Below, in pieces: positions 55,688 to 64,000 of a stretch of 64,000 bases of DNA. The notes beneath the pieces were generated by a model. It did not search any database and was not told the DNA's origin. It saw only the letters and a list, made by a program, of their open reading frames with translations. The DNA is from Halomonas sp. (lineage in GTDB: Bacteria > Pseudomonadota > Gammaproteobacteria > Pseudomonadales > Halomonadaceae): assembly GCF_011050415.1 (NCBI RefSeq), contig NZ_DRFS01000023.1:55440-119439 (forward strand), given 5' to 3'. The position numbers and the translations under genes are program-made. How positions within the stretch are numbered: the stretch's first letter is position 1; each line of letters starts with the position of its first letter.

Positions 55688-57103
55688 ATGGAACTTGATC
55701 CCCTTGTGTTATCACGATTGCAATTTGCATTCGTTGTGTCGTTTCATGCGATTTTCCCCGTTTTTACCATAGGCTTGGCGTCCTACATAGCGTTACTTCA
55801 CGGCCTGTTTTACAAGACTGAGAATCCTGCTTGGGATCGACTGGCTCTATTCTGGACAAAGGTATTTGCCGTTGTCTTTGGTATGGGGGTGGTGTCAGGC
55901 ATTGTCATGTCGTTTCAGTTTGGGACTAACTGGAGCAACTTTTCCCAAGCGTCCTCGAACTTTCTTGGGCCCATGCTTAGTTATGAGGTGCTGACAGCCT
56001 TTTTCTTGGAAGCGGCGTTCTTAGGCGTGTTGCTTTTTGGGCGAGGTAAGGTTCCTGAGGGTGTTCACCTGTTTGCTGCCATTATGGTGGCGATAGGCAC
56101 CTTCATATCCGCTTTTTGGATTTTATCGGCCAATAGCTGGTTACATACCCCGGCAGGCGTCGAGTTAATAGATTTTCGCTTTCATGTGACGTCATGGAGC
56201 GAGGCTATCTTCAATCCCTCTTTTCCATACCGTTTCTCTCACATGGCAGTGGCCTCATTTCTAACCGGCGGCTTTGTTGTGGCGGGTGTTAGTGCATGGT
56301 TCTTGCTCCGCGGCCGCGACCCTGAGGCAAATCGCCGTGCGCTCTCAATGTGTCTTTGGCTGCTGCTATTTTTAGCGCCACTTCAAGCCGTGATTGGTGA
56401 CTTCCATGGTTTAAATACGCTGGAGTACCAACCGACTAAAGTTGCTGCAATGGAAGGGCACTGGGAGACAGCCACCAATGTGCCGCTACTTCTGTTTGCA
56501 ATACCGGATCAAGAAGCTCAGACCAACCACTTTGCGTTCGGTATTCCTAACTTAGCCAGCATTATTTTGACCCACTCCCCCGATGGTGAAATACCGGGAA
56601 TTAGTGAAGCTCCACCGGAAGAGCAGCCTCCAGTATGGATTGTGTTTTGGGCCTTTAGGGTAATGGTAGGGATTGGACTATTAATGATTGCGGTTTCGTT
56701 GACAGGTCTGGTTTTGCGCCGCAAAGGACGTATATATTCGAGCAAGCTGTTTTTGAAATCGTTGACACGGATGATTGCACTGCCCTTTATCGCCGTCTTG
56801 GCTGGTTGGGTTGTCACTGAATCGGGCCGTGCCCCCTGGTTGGTTTATGGGATGATGACCCATGAAGAGGGGCTAACGCCTTCGCTTACCGGTCCCATGG
56901 CGTTGTTTACCTTAATCGGCTACGTACTGGTTTACGGCGTGGTGTTTTATGCAGGTGTTTACTACCTCACGCGTGTTGTGCGCAACGGCATGTTGCCAGA
57001 TGAGGAGCGCGAAACCACCGGTGAAAACTTTAAACGCCCAATGCGACCCCTATCTGCTACGCATACTCCTTTTGACGATGATGTTGACCCGGTGAGGAGC
57101 TAA
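55688..57103 (+). CDS. cioA: Cytochrome bd-type ubiquinol oxidase subunit I (cyanide-insensitive CioA type)
   Basis: This subunit holds the haems of a quinol oxidase that reduces oxygen without pumping protons. The 471-residue protein has about nine helices, with the high-spin haem ligand His in VVSFHAIFPVFTIG (residue ~19), a haem-binding His in the RFHVTSWSEAIFNPS region and the GWVVTESGRAPW segment. The periplasmic Q-loop is short, as in the CIO class, which tends to be cyanide resistant. An AGGAGAG site precedes the start. The operon continues with cioB and cydDC. Confidence 0.93.
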   Translation: MELDPLVLSRLQFAFVVSFHAIFPVFTIGLASYIALLHGLFYKTENPAWDRLALFWTKVFAVVFGMGVVSGIVMSFQFGTNWSNFSQASSNFLGPMLSYEVLTAFFLEAAFLGVLLFGRGKVPEGVHLFAAIMVAIGTFISAFWILSANSWLHTPAGVELIDFRFHVTSWSEAIFNPSFPYRFSHMAVASFLTGGFVVAGVSAWFLLRGRDPEANRRALSMCLWLLLFLAPLQAVIGDFHGLNTLEYQPTKVAAMEGHWETATNVPLLLFAIPDQEAQTNHFAFGIPNLASIILTHSPDGEIPGISEAPPEEQPPVWIVFWAFRVMVGIGLLMIAVSLTGLVLRRKGRIYSSKLFLKSLTRMIALPFIAVLAGWVVTESGRAPWLVYGMMTHEEGLTPSLTGPMALFTLIGYVLVYGVVFYAGVYYLTRVVRNGMLPDEERETTGENFKRPMRPLSATHTPFDDDVDPVRS

Positions 57104-57105
57104 AC

Positions 57106-58113
57106 ATGAACATGGAAATGTTTGATTTAACAGTGGCTTGGGCCTTCATTATCGGTTTTGGCCTCATGATGTATGTGCTGATGGACGGTTTTGACTTGGG
57201 GCTTGGAATTCTATATCCCTTTGCCCCAGATGAAGATGCCCGGGACGTGATGATGAACTCGGTCGCGCCTATATGGGATGGCAATGAAACCTGGTTGGTG
57301 CTCAGTGGTGCGGGTCTATTGGGTGCCTTCCCGTTAGTTTATTCAGTCTTCTTGCCTGCTCTGTATATCGGCGTTTTCCTGATGCTGGCAGGACTCATAT
57401 TCCGAGGTGTTGCCTTTGAGCTGCGCTTTAAATCTAAGCGTAACCGGCACTGGTGGAACCGCGCATTTTGCTGGGGGTCTGCAATTGCCGCTTTTGCTCA
57501 GGGGGCGGTGGTCGGTGCCTATATTCAAGGCTTCCCCGTTGAAAACTTCGCCTATGTGGGCGGTGCATTCGACTGGCTGACACCATTTACTATATTAACG
57601 GGCTTCGGTCTGATGGCGGGCTATGCTTTGCTGGGGGCGACCTGGTTGATTCTGAAATCAGAAGGGCATATTCAAGATTGGGCTTATAAGATTACCCCCA
57701 TGTTGCTGGCGCTTGTGCTGCTCGTTTTCGGTATCATTAGTGTATGGACGCCGTTTGTGAACCCGCTGGTGTGGGAGCGTTGGTTCGGTAATATTCAGTT
57801 GATATGGATTTTTCCATTCCTTGCCATGGCCTGCGCTTTTATCGTCTATCGTTCGGTGCAAAAGCGTCGCGAGGCTGCGCCTTTTCTAGCCACTATTGGC
57901 ATTTACTTATTTACTTACTTAGGGCTGATTGTAAGTAAATGGCCCATCATCGTGCCGCCCAACTATACGCTGTGGGATGCCGCTTCTGCACCAGAATCCC
58001 AGCTCTTCCTGCTGGTTGGTTTTGTCTTTATTATCCCAATTGTCTTGACCTACACAGCTTGGGCATATTGGGTGTTCCGCGGCAAAGTACGCGTAGGCGA
58101 GGGATATCACTAA
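57106..58113 (+). CDS. cioB: Cytochrome bd-type ubiquinol oxidase subunit II
   Basis: This 335-residue helical protein is the second core subunit. DLTVAWAFIIGFGLMMYVLMDGFDLGLG and APIWDGNETWLVLSGAGLLGAFP are the family signatures. It starts two bases after the cioA stop with GAGGAGC as ribosome-binding site. No small CydX-like gene was found between cioB and cydD. Confidence 0.94.
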   Translation: MNMEMFDLTVAWAFIIGFGLMMYVLMDGFDLGLGILYPFAPDEDARDVMMNSVAPIWDGNETWLVLSGAGLLGAFPLVYSVFLPALYIGVFLMLAGLIFRGVAFELRFKSKRNRHWWNRAFCWGSAIAAFAQGAVVGAYIQGFPVENFAYVGGAFDWLTPFTILTGFGLMAGYALLGATWLILKSEGHIQDWAYKITPMLLALVLLVFGIISVWTPFVNPLVWERWFGNIQLIWIFPFLAMACAFIVYRSVQKRREAAPFLATIGIYLFTYLGLIVSKWPIIVPPNYTLWDAASAPESQLFLLVGFVFIIPIVLTYTAWAYWVFRGKVRVGEGYH

Positions 58114-58117
58114 GCGG

Positions 58118-59788
58118 ATGGTGGCGGATAAAAGCGGTCTCTTAACACCGCGCAGCTGGTTGTCTGAGTTAGCTAAAGGCGAGCGTAAGCGTCTTATGGG
58201 TGCGTCACTTTGTGGCGTCTTAGCGGGTAGCCAAACTATTACGCTGGTGGTGGGGTTGGCGTGGCTGATTCAACAGTTGGTTGTTGAGGCTCGCTCTCCA
58301 TCAGTATTGCTGCCCATTTTTGCTCTGTTGGCAGGCTGTGTCGTGTTACGTGCTGCTTTTCAGTGGGGCCATGAAACGCTCAGTTTGGAAGCTAGTTTGC
58401 GTATTCGTCAGCGCGCTAGGGCTCAGCTATTAGACAAACTGGCTGAGTTAGGACCTATCTGGCTGACAAATCGCCACAGTGGTTCTTTGGCTAACCAGGT
58501 GGTGGAGCATATTGATGCGTTAGAAGGGTATTTTGCGCGTTTTTATACCCAGCTTCGGATTACGCTTTGTTTACCGCTATTAATTTTAGTAGTGGTCGGC
58601 TGGTTGGATTACCTTGTTGCCGTATTTTTGCTGCTGTCTGCCCCGCTTATTCCGCTATTCATGGCGCTCGTAGGCATGGGGGCCGAGCGGCTCAATCGAG
58701 ACCAGTTTGTGGCTGTTTCACGGCTATCTGCGCACTTCATTGACCGGGTGCGGGGGATGGCCACGCTACAGCTCTTTGGTCACACTTCGGCTGCGCAGCG
58801 TGACGTCTGGTATGCCACCGATGAGTATCGCCGGCTTAGCATGCGCACGCTGCGGCTAGCATTTCTCTCTTCTGCAGTACTTGAATTCTTCGCTTCGGTG
58901 GCAATTGCGGTAGTGGCGATGTATGTCGGCTTTGGGCTGCTCGGCTATATCGAATATGGTCCCTCTCAAGCACTGACTCTTTTTTCAGGCCTTGCCGTAT
59001 TACTGCTGGCGCCTGAGTTTTTCCAGCCACTGCGCACGCTTTCCCAGCATTATCATGACCGCGCTGCGGCGTTGGGGGCGGCGGAGAGCGTCGTTAATAT
59101 ACTCAATGAGCCTGATTTGATTGTTCAAGAATATTTGGGGCCTCATGAAGCCTCAGCGGTGATTGAACTGGCAGGCGCCTGTGTTGCTTACCCTGGACGC
59201 GGCCATGTAATAGGTCCTATTGACCTTGCGATTGAGCAGGGCGAGATTGTGGCTATTAGCGGTGCATCCGGTAGTGGCAAATCTACACTGCTGGCATTGC
59301 TTGCAGGCTTTATAAGGCCAAGCAGCGGGGAGTACCGTCGGCAGGCAAATAGTCAGGTGGCTTGGCTGGATCAACAACCTTGTCTATTGCACGGTAGCTT
59401 AGCAGACAATCTTCGTTTGGCAGCACCGCACGCGTCTGAAAATGAGATGCTAGTCGCGCTGCAGCACTCTGGTTTTGCGCCACTTTTGACACAATTACCT
59501 GACGGATTAGATACCCTGATCGGTGAGCGCGGCATAGGTTTATCCGGCGGTCAGGCACAGCGCCTTGCGCTTGCACGTGTGTATCTTAGCAAAGCTCCTC
59601 TGGTATTGCTGGATGAGCCGACCGCAAGTTTGGACCATGATACTGAGAAGCTTGTAATCGCTGCACTGCTTGAGCTGGCAAATGACGGCCGTACATTGGT
59701 CATTGCTACCCATCACCCGGCGGTGATCTCCGCTGCGCAGCGCCATTTTATGTTTGAAAAAGGTGAGTTAACGGAGGTGGCCAAATGA
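58118..59788 (+). CDS. cydD: ABC transporter CydD (thiol export, cytochrome bd assembly)
   Basis: CydD and CydC form an ABC exporter that moves glutathione/cysteine to the periplasm and is needed to mature bd oxidases. The 556-residue half-transporter has an N-terminal membrane domain (six helices, residues ~25-310) and a nucleotide-binding domain with GASGSGKST, GLSGGQAQRLALARV and LLDEPTASLD. It starts four bases after cioB and overlaps cydC by four bases. Confidence 0.93.
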   Translation: MVADKSGLLTPRSWLSELAKGERKRLMGASLCGVLAGSQTITLVVGLAWLIQQLVVEARSPSVLLPIFALLAGCVVLRAAFQWGHETLSLEASLRIRQRARAQLLDKLAELGPIWLTNRHSGSLANQVVEHIDALEGYFARFYTQLRITLCLPLLILVVVGWLDYLVAVFLLLSAPLIPLFMALVGMGAERLNRDQFVAVSRLSAHFIDRVRGMATLQLFGHTSAAQRDVWYATDEYRRLSMRTLRLAFLSSAVLEFFASVAIAVVAMYVGFGLLGYIEYGPSQALTLFSGLAVLLLAPEFFQPLRTLSQHYHDRAAALGAAESVVNILNEPDLIVQEYLGPHEASAVIELAGACVAYPGRGHVIGPIDLAIEQGEIVAISGASGSGKSTLLALLAGFIRPSSGEYRRQANSQVAWLDQQPCLLHGSLADNLRLAAPHASENEMLVALQHSGFAPLLTQLPDGLDTLIGERGIGLSGGQAQRLALARVYLSKAPLVLLDEPTASLDHDTEKLVIAALLELANDGRTLVIATHHPAVISAAQRHFMFEKGELTEVAK

Positions 59789-61491
59789 TGGCTGTTTTTC
59801 GTGACTTTCTTCCTTGGTTGCAATTGCTGGTTCGGCGTCGTCAGCGCTTTCTTGTGGGGGCGCTGCTTGTTTGGATAACACTTTTGGCAGGCCTTGCCTT
59901 GCTAGGACTGTCGGGGTGGTTTATTACTGCGAGTGCACTGACGGGGTTAGCGTTGGCAGCGGGAATTCCTGCGCGTTTAGACGTCTACGTACCTGGTGGA
60001 GGCATTCGTTTTTTTGCCTTACTGCGTACTGTGGCGCGTTATATCGAGAGGCTCTACAACCATAATACGGTATTAACACTGCTTGCCGACCTACGCTATC
60101 GCGTATTTGGCTCGTTAACACGCCTTGATGATGCCAGTTTGCGCCGTCAGCGCGCCAGTGATTGGTTGAGTCGATTAACCGCTGATATCGATACGCTAGA
60201 TAATTTTTATCTGCGTATTCTCATGCCGCCGTTGGTAGCGCTGCTTAGTATGTTAGTGGTCGTGGTTTTTGTAGCGTTATGGGTGCCGGGCGTGGCCGTA
60301 TTAATGGCGTTAACGCTGCTTTTGCTATGGTTAATGGTGACGCTGTTTGCTGCTAACTGGGGATTTTCTCAGAGCTACCAACAGACAGTTGATCAACAAT
60401 CCTTACGCCGCTTGGTGGTTGATCAGGTACAGGCCTCAGCAGAATTGATGAGTTATCAAAGCGCCCCGTGGCATCGTGGTCTTGTTGCTGCCCAGGAGCA
60501 GCAAGCACTGCTCAATCAGCAGCGGTTGGGCCGTAAGACAGCATTAATCAACTGTCTAGTCAGTAGTGTGACCGGTTTGTTGGTGGTAGCGGTGCTGTGG
60601 TTAGCCAGCCAAGTTTTTTTTCAGCAGTTGGTAGCAGCGCCTATTGTAGTCATGGTGGTGTTAATCGCTTTAGGTATAAATGAAGTCTTCCTCGCGCTAC
60701 CCAGTAGCTTTATAAAGCTAGGAGCTAGCTATGCTGCGGTACAACGCTTAAATAACTTAACGGATGACTTTTCATTACCTGCAACACAGCCAAACCTGCC
60801 GAAAGGCTCAGGCTTGGCGATTAACGTCACGGAGCTGATGCTGCGCTATCCTCAAGCTCTGCAGCCTGCATTAAGTAATGTTACTTTTCTTCTGCCAGCG
60901 GGTAAGCGTGCGGTTATTACTGGCAAGTCTGGCGCGGGCAAGTCTTCTTTGGTTAGCGTATTGATTGGCCGGCTTAAAGCATCTCAAGGTCAGGTGTTAG
61001 TAGGGGGCGTAGCGCCTTGGCCGCTTTCATCGCAAAGTCGTGCGGAGCATTTTGCGGTACTCACTCAACAAGTGGATCTCTTTGACAGCTCTTTGGCTGA
61101 GAACCTGCGTATCGCTAACCCTTCTGCTAGTGATGACATGCTGTGGGAGGTGCTTCGAGCCGTCGCGTTGGATAGCTGGGTCAAGCTATTACCGAAAGGC
61201 CTAAATACAGCAGTGGGTGAGAAAGGTCAGCAGCTTTCAGGTGGCCAAGCGAGGCGTGTCGCGTTAGCGCGCTTAATGTTACGCAACCCCAAGGTCGTGC
61301 TGCTTGATGAACCGTTTGCGGGCATCGATGCGGCAACGGCTAAGCATATTGCCATGTCATTAGATCAATGGCTCGCGAGTCGAACGGTTATCTATTTTGT
61401 TCATCAACTTAGCTCATTAAGCCGACCCCCTGGGATTGAGTATCACTGGCACCTTGATGCCGGTAAACTGAGCCAATGTTTACTTGACTAA
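59785..61491 (+). CDS. cydC: ABC transporter CydC (thiol export, cytochrome bd assembly)
   Basis: This is the second half of the CydDC exporter, 568 residues. It begins with GLSGWFITASALTG, diagnostic of CydC, and RTVARYIERLYNHNTVL. The nucleotide-binding domain shows GKSGAGKSSL, QLSGGQARRVALAR and LLDEPFAGID. The ATG overlaps the cydD stop (ATGA), indicating translational coupling. Downstream, the adenine deaminase-like gene follows after 25 bases. Confidence 0.93.
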   Translation: MMAVFRDFLPWLQLLVRRRQRFLVGALLVWITLLAGLALLGLSGWFITASALTGLALAAGIPARLDVYVPGGGIRFFALLRTVARYIERLYNHNTVLTLLADLRYRVFGSLTRLDDASLRRQRASDWLSRLTADIDTLDNFYLRILMPPLVALLSMLVVVVFVALWVPGVAVLMALTLLLLWLMVTLFAANWGFSQSYQQTVDQQSLRRLVVDQVQASAELMSYQSAPWHRGLVAAQEQQALLNQQRLGRKTALINCLVSSVTGLLVVAVLWLASQVFFQQLVAAPIVVMVVLIALGINEVFLALPSSFIKLGASYAAVQRLNNLTDDFSLPATQPNLPKGSGLAINVTELMLRYPQALQPALSNVTFLLPAGKRAVITGKSGAGKSSLVSVLIGRLKASQGQVLVGGVAPWPLSSQSRAEHFAVLTQQVDLFDSSLAENLRIANPSASDDMLWEVLRAVALDSWVKLLPKGLNTAVGEKGQQLSGGQARRVALARLMLRNPKVVLLDEPFAGIDAATAKHIAMSLDQWLASRTVIYFVHQLSSLSRPPGIEYHWHLDAGKLSQCLLD

Positions 61492-61516
61492 TTGATCTCC
61501 CTGTTAGGAGCCCGCT

Positions 61517-62509
61517 ATGCAAGATTTTTTACGTAACCTTCCTAAAGTAGAGCTCCACTTGCACATTGAGGGTTCGCTTGAGCCCGAGTTAATGTTTGCG
61601 TTGGCGCAGCGCAACGGGATTGAACTGCCTTATGCGACGGTTCAAGAAGCCAAAGATGCTTACCACTTTAACGATCTGCAGGGGTTCTTAAATCTTTATT
61701 TCCAGGGCATGAATGTGCTTCGCCGCGAAGAGGACTTTTATGATCTTGCAATGGACTATTTCAAACGCGCTAGAGAAGAGGGCGTGGTGCATATCGACAT
61801 GCATTTTGACCCTCAGGCGCACCTGCAGCGGGGCGTGCCATTAGAGACAGTTATGAGCGGACTGTTAAAAGCCAAGCAAGAGGCAGAAGCAACTCTCGAT
61901 CTTTCCATCGGTATGATCATGGCTTTTCTACGTGATCGCCCCGCAGATGAAGCATTGCACGTGCTTGAACAAGCGGCACCTTACTGGAAGATGCTGGATG
62001 CCATTGGGTTGGACAGCGCGGAGCAAAATAACCCGCCGGTAAAGTTTGTCGAGGTATTTAAGCGCGCTAAACAGCTCGGGCTGGTATGCGTTGCCCATGC
62101 TGGTGAAGAGGGCCCGGCCGAGTACATTAAAGAGGCCTTGGACGAATTGGGTGTGCAGCGTATCGATCATGGTGTGCGCTGTATAGAGAGTGACGAAGTG
62201 GTTGAGCGTTTGCGCAGTGAGCAGATAGTTCTAACGGTCTGTCCGCTGTCTAACGTGAGCCTTAAAGTGGTAGAGGATCTACGTGATCACCCTTTACCCC
62301 AGCTTTTGAGAGAAGGGCTTAAGGTGACCATTAGTTCGGATGACCCAGCTTATTTTGGCGGTGGAATGCTGGCTAACCATACCGCATGCGCAGAAGCGTT
62401 TAGCTGGGATGAGTCTGTGTTTCGACAACTAACGAAGAATGCTATTGATGAGGCGTTCACAACTCCCGAACGTCGTGAAGAACTTTTAGCGCGCTTAGTT
62501 TCGCTATAA
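61517..62509 (+). CDS. Adenosine/adenine deaminase family protein (adenine deaminase-like)
   Basis: This 330-residue zinc enzyme has LPKVELHLHIEGSLE (zinc His pair), HAGEEGPAEYI (zinc His, catalytic Glu), RIDHGVR and VTISSDDPAYFGG (zinc Asp). The PLSNVSLKVV segment and the PAYFGG ending resemble the adenine deaminase subgroup (yeast Aah1-like, P. aeruginosa adenine deaminase), so adenine to hypoxanthine is likely. Adenosine deaminase activity remains possible. It follows cydC by 25 bases and may be read-through expressed. The window also holds apt and hpt, which compete for the substrate or use the product. Confidence 0.85.
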   Translation: MQDFLRNLPKVELHLHIEGSLEPELMFALAQRNGIELPYATVQEAKDAYHFNDLQGFLNLYFQGMNVLRREEDFYDLAMDYFKRAREEGVVHIDMHFDPQAHLQRGVPLETVMSGLLKAKQEAEATLDLSIGMIMAFLRDRPADEALHVLEQAAPYWKMLDAIGLDSAEQNNPPVKFVEVFKRAKQLGLVCVAHAGEEGPAEYIKEALDELGVQRIDHGVRCIESDEVVERLRSEQIVLTVCPLSNVSLKVVEDLRDHPLPQLLREGLKVTISSDDPAYFGGGMLANHTACAEAFSWDESVFRQLTKNAIDEAFTTPERREELLARLVSL

Positions 62510-62528
62510 GAACGCTACAAATTTGCAT

Positions 62529-62550
62529 GCCGCCTGGTAAAGCAGGCGGC
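62529..62550. terminator. Hairpin between the deaminase and peroxidase genes
   Basis: GCCGCCTG (62529-62536) and CAGGCGGC (62543-62550) pair perfectly around GTAAAG. Convergent genes flank it, but neither strand has a good T-run, so termination is only probable. Confidence 0.5.
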
Positions 62551-62586
62551 ACTTGATTAAAGGTGTTGCTGATTTGTAGCACTTCT

Positions 62587-63573
62587 TTATGGCAGCGCAG
62601 GCACTTCGAAGTCAGGCATTGCGCCAGTTAGGGTATGTAAGAAAGCAGTGATATTGTCAATGGTATCATCATCGAACTCTCGCCCAAGCATCTCTTGGCC
62701 CATAATGGCGACGGCCTCCTCTAACGTTTCTGTCGCGCCATTGTTCATATAAGGGTAGGTCACCGCAACATTGCGTAGTGTGGGCGTTCTAAAACGATAT
62801 TTGTCGCTCTCTTCTTCGGTAACGATATAGCGGCCTAAATCTGTTGAACCCGGGACTTGAATGGCATGAAATTGGCTATCGGTAAGCGCAGGTCCACGGT
62901 GGCAAGCAATACAGCCATTATCTACGAAGGCCACCATACCTTCCTTAGCTGCTTGGCTAATGGCACCTAAATCACCATGCAGGTAGCGGTCAAAGGGTGA
63001 GTTGGGAGTATTAAGCGTGCGTTGGAAAGAGGCTAATGCATGTGCCAAATTATCATCGGTGATGGGGTTTTCTTGATCGGGATAAGCTTCGCTGAATTTT
63101 TCCTGATAAAGCTCGAACCCCACCAGCCTTTCTATTGCTAGATCCAATTCCATGGCCATTTCTACTGGCGCTTGAATCGGCCCTAATGCTTGGCCTTCCA
63201 GGTCAGGCTCGCGGCCATCCCAAAATTGTGACCCTAAAAAGCCACTATTCAATACGGTCGGGGTGTTACGTTCACCAACTTGACCATCGTGCCCCACTGC
63301 CCGTGGAATACGATCGGCCCAGCCAAGCGCAGGGTTGTGGCATGTAGCACAGCTGATAACCCCACTGGATGAAATCCGGGGTTCAAAAAACAGCATGTTT
63401 CCAAGCTCTATTTTCTCGTCTGTCAGCGAATTATCCGCAGGAATAGGAGGTAAATAGGGTAAGGCTTCGAAGCGGTTGCGATAATTTTCTAGCCCATCGT
63501 CAGCAATAGCGGTGCTGTTGGCCATTACACTACCGACTGCCAGTATGGCTAGTGATGTAGCTTTTATAGTCAT
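62587..63573 (-). CDS. Di-haem cytochrome c peroxidase family protein
   Basis: This 328-residue periplasmic protein has a signal peptide (about residues 1-24, ending NSTAIA) and two haem c sites: CATCH (preceded by SSSGVIS) and CIACH (VDNGCIACHRGPALTD), the layout of CcpA/MauG-type enzymes. It would reduce hydrogen peroxide using cytochrome c electrons. GGGAG precedes the ATG. Close to the bd oxidase operon, it fits a respiratory/oxidative-stress neighbourhood, but it is on the opposite strand. The gap to the rrn promoter follows upstream. Confidence 0.92.
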   Translation of the reverse strand: MTIKATSLAILAVGSVMANSTAIADDGLENYRNRFEALPYLPPIPADNSLTDEKIELGNMLFFEPRISSSGVISCATCHNPALGWADRIPRAVGHDGQVGERNTPTVLNSGFLGSQFWDGREPDLEGQALGPIQAPVEMAMELDLAIERLVGFELYQEKFSEAYPDQENPITDDNLAHALASFQRTLNTPNSPFDRYLHGDLGAISQAAKEGMVAFVDNGCIACHRGPALTDSQFHAIQVPGSTDLGRYIVTEEESDKYRFRTPTLRNVAVTYPYMNNGATETLEEAVAIMGQEMLGREFDDDTIDNITAFLHTLTGAMPDFEVPALP

Positions 63574-63743
63574 GATTATTCTCCCTTGCTTTTACAGTCC
63601 GCGGTTTGAAACCGCTTATTGATTAGCTTACGGGAGAGGGGAGTAGCCGTTTTGTCCTGGATCAATAGTTGCGTTGCAAAGTAGGCTTTGCTGAGGGAGT
63701 GTTAATTCTTAACGAGTTTTGTTGATAAATATTCAATTCGCTG

Positions 63744-63771
63744 TTGACCCCACCGGGAATTCGGGTAGTAT
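63744..63771 (+). promoter_or_regulatory. rRNA operon promoter
   Basis: TTGACC (63744-63749) and TAGTAT (63766-63771) are spaced by 16 bases and followed by a GC-rich discriminator. The gap 63574-63743 upstream of it contains an AT-rich stretch that could act as an UP element, but no further gene was seen. Confidence 0.6.
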
Positions 63772-63807
63772 ACGCCACACGTCAACGGGGCACGGCCTCA
63801 GCGACCA

Positions 63808-63818
63808 GCTCTTTAACA
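63808..63818 (+). promoter_or_regulatory. boxA antitermination site of the rrn leader
   Basis: GCTCTTTAACA matches the boxA sequence bound by Nus factors in rRNA leaders. The remaining bases to 64000 fit a 16S leader, and the final TTTTAA is where the 16S gene is expected to begin, so the mature 16S lies almost entirely outside the window. Confidence 0.8.
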
Positions 63819-64000
63819 ATTTGATCAGGTAATTCATGTGGGCGCTTGCTGATGGTGGTGACAAATCACCAAATATCAAGGCAAGCGGTCATGACAATGT
63901 AAATTGAAATGAATTCGTTTGAACCTTGAGCCAAGTTTGATTCGCTTTTGCTGCCTTAGGCTAGTCCTGAGGGAGTGAGTAAGGATCACAATGATTTTAA

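Noticed and set aside
1..64000. CRISPR array, prophage, insertion sequence or defence island
   Set aside because: No repeat-spacer pattern, transposase, integrase or defence-type genes were recognised; the gene content is housekeeping throughout.

Overview
The window reads as an ordinary chromosomal segment of a halophilic gammaproteobacterium, most likely Halomonas or a close relative (Vreelandella). This is inferred from the gene content, the lexA-psrA-nagZ order shared with Pseudomonas, the moderate GC content, a phasin gene and an rRNA operon leader at the right edge. No prophage, insertion sequence, integrase, CRISPR array or toxin-antitoxin pair was recognised. Coding density is high and almost every gene has a recognisable family.

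Layout, left to right. (1) 1-6.1 kb: 5' part of purM, divergent perM-hda, a phasin, fumC and an endonuclease/exonuclease/phosphatase protein. (2) 6.4-10 kb: two identical tRNA-Val(GAC) genes, then a methionine block on the minus strand (msrC, metQ, metI, metN). A consensus-like promoter and a structured leader ending in an intrinsic terminator precede metN, which suggests regulated transcription attenuation. (3) 10-18 kb: riboflavin synthase, a purine/pyrimidine salvage run (NCS2 purine permease, apt, gpt, ung, upp, uraA), then molybdopterin genes mobB, a moaC-moaD fusion and moaE. (4) 18-25.4 kb: an RNase J-type nuclease, purU, a membrane permease, lexA divergent from a psrA-like regulator, an L,D-transpeptidase without a signal peptide, nagZ and a hypoxanthine phosphoribosyltransferase. 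(5) 25.4-36.2 kb: ppsR divergent from ppsA, ggt, a membrane glycerophosphodiester phosphodiesterase, rraA and acnB. (6) 36.4-43.7 kb: a possible tiny membrane ORF, miaE, a 1299-residue BTAD/cyclase-like/STAND-ATPase regulator, and the queuosine run queC-queE-tandem queD-ykgJ. (7) 43.9-54.2 kb: SRPBCC and VTT proteins, DUF2789, asparaginase with a CynX-type MFS transporter, two proteins without assigned function, rhlE, and pqiABC. (8) 54.4-64 kb: a Ca/Na antiporter, a cyanide-insensitive-type bd oxidase operon (cioAB-cydDC) with an adenine deaminase-like gene, a di-heme peroxidase, and the promoter and boxA of an rrn operon whose 16S gene starts at the window edge.

Functional themes are nucleobase salvage (eight or more enzymes and transporters), methionine uptake and repair, gluconeogenic and TCA steps (ppsA, fumC, acnB), outer-envelope maintenance (pqiABC, nagZ, the transpeptidase) and respiration under stress. 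The most interesting items are the metN leader, the tandem QueD whose two halves seem to carry complementary parts of one active site, the moaC-moaD fusion, the large BTAD regulator and the signal-less L,D-transpeptidase. None amounts to a proven new system. All start choices and functions come from reading motifs by eye, without database searches.
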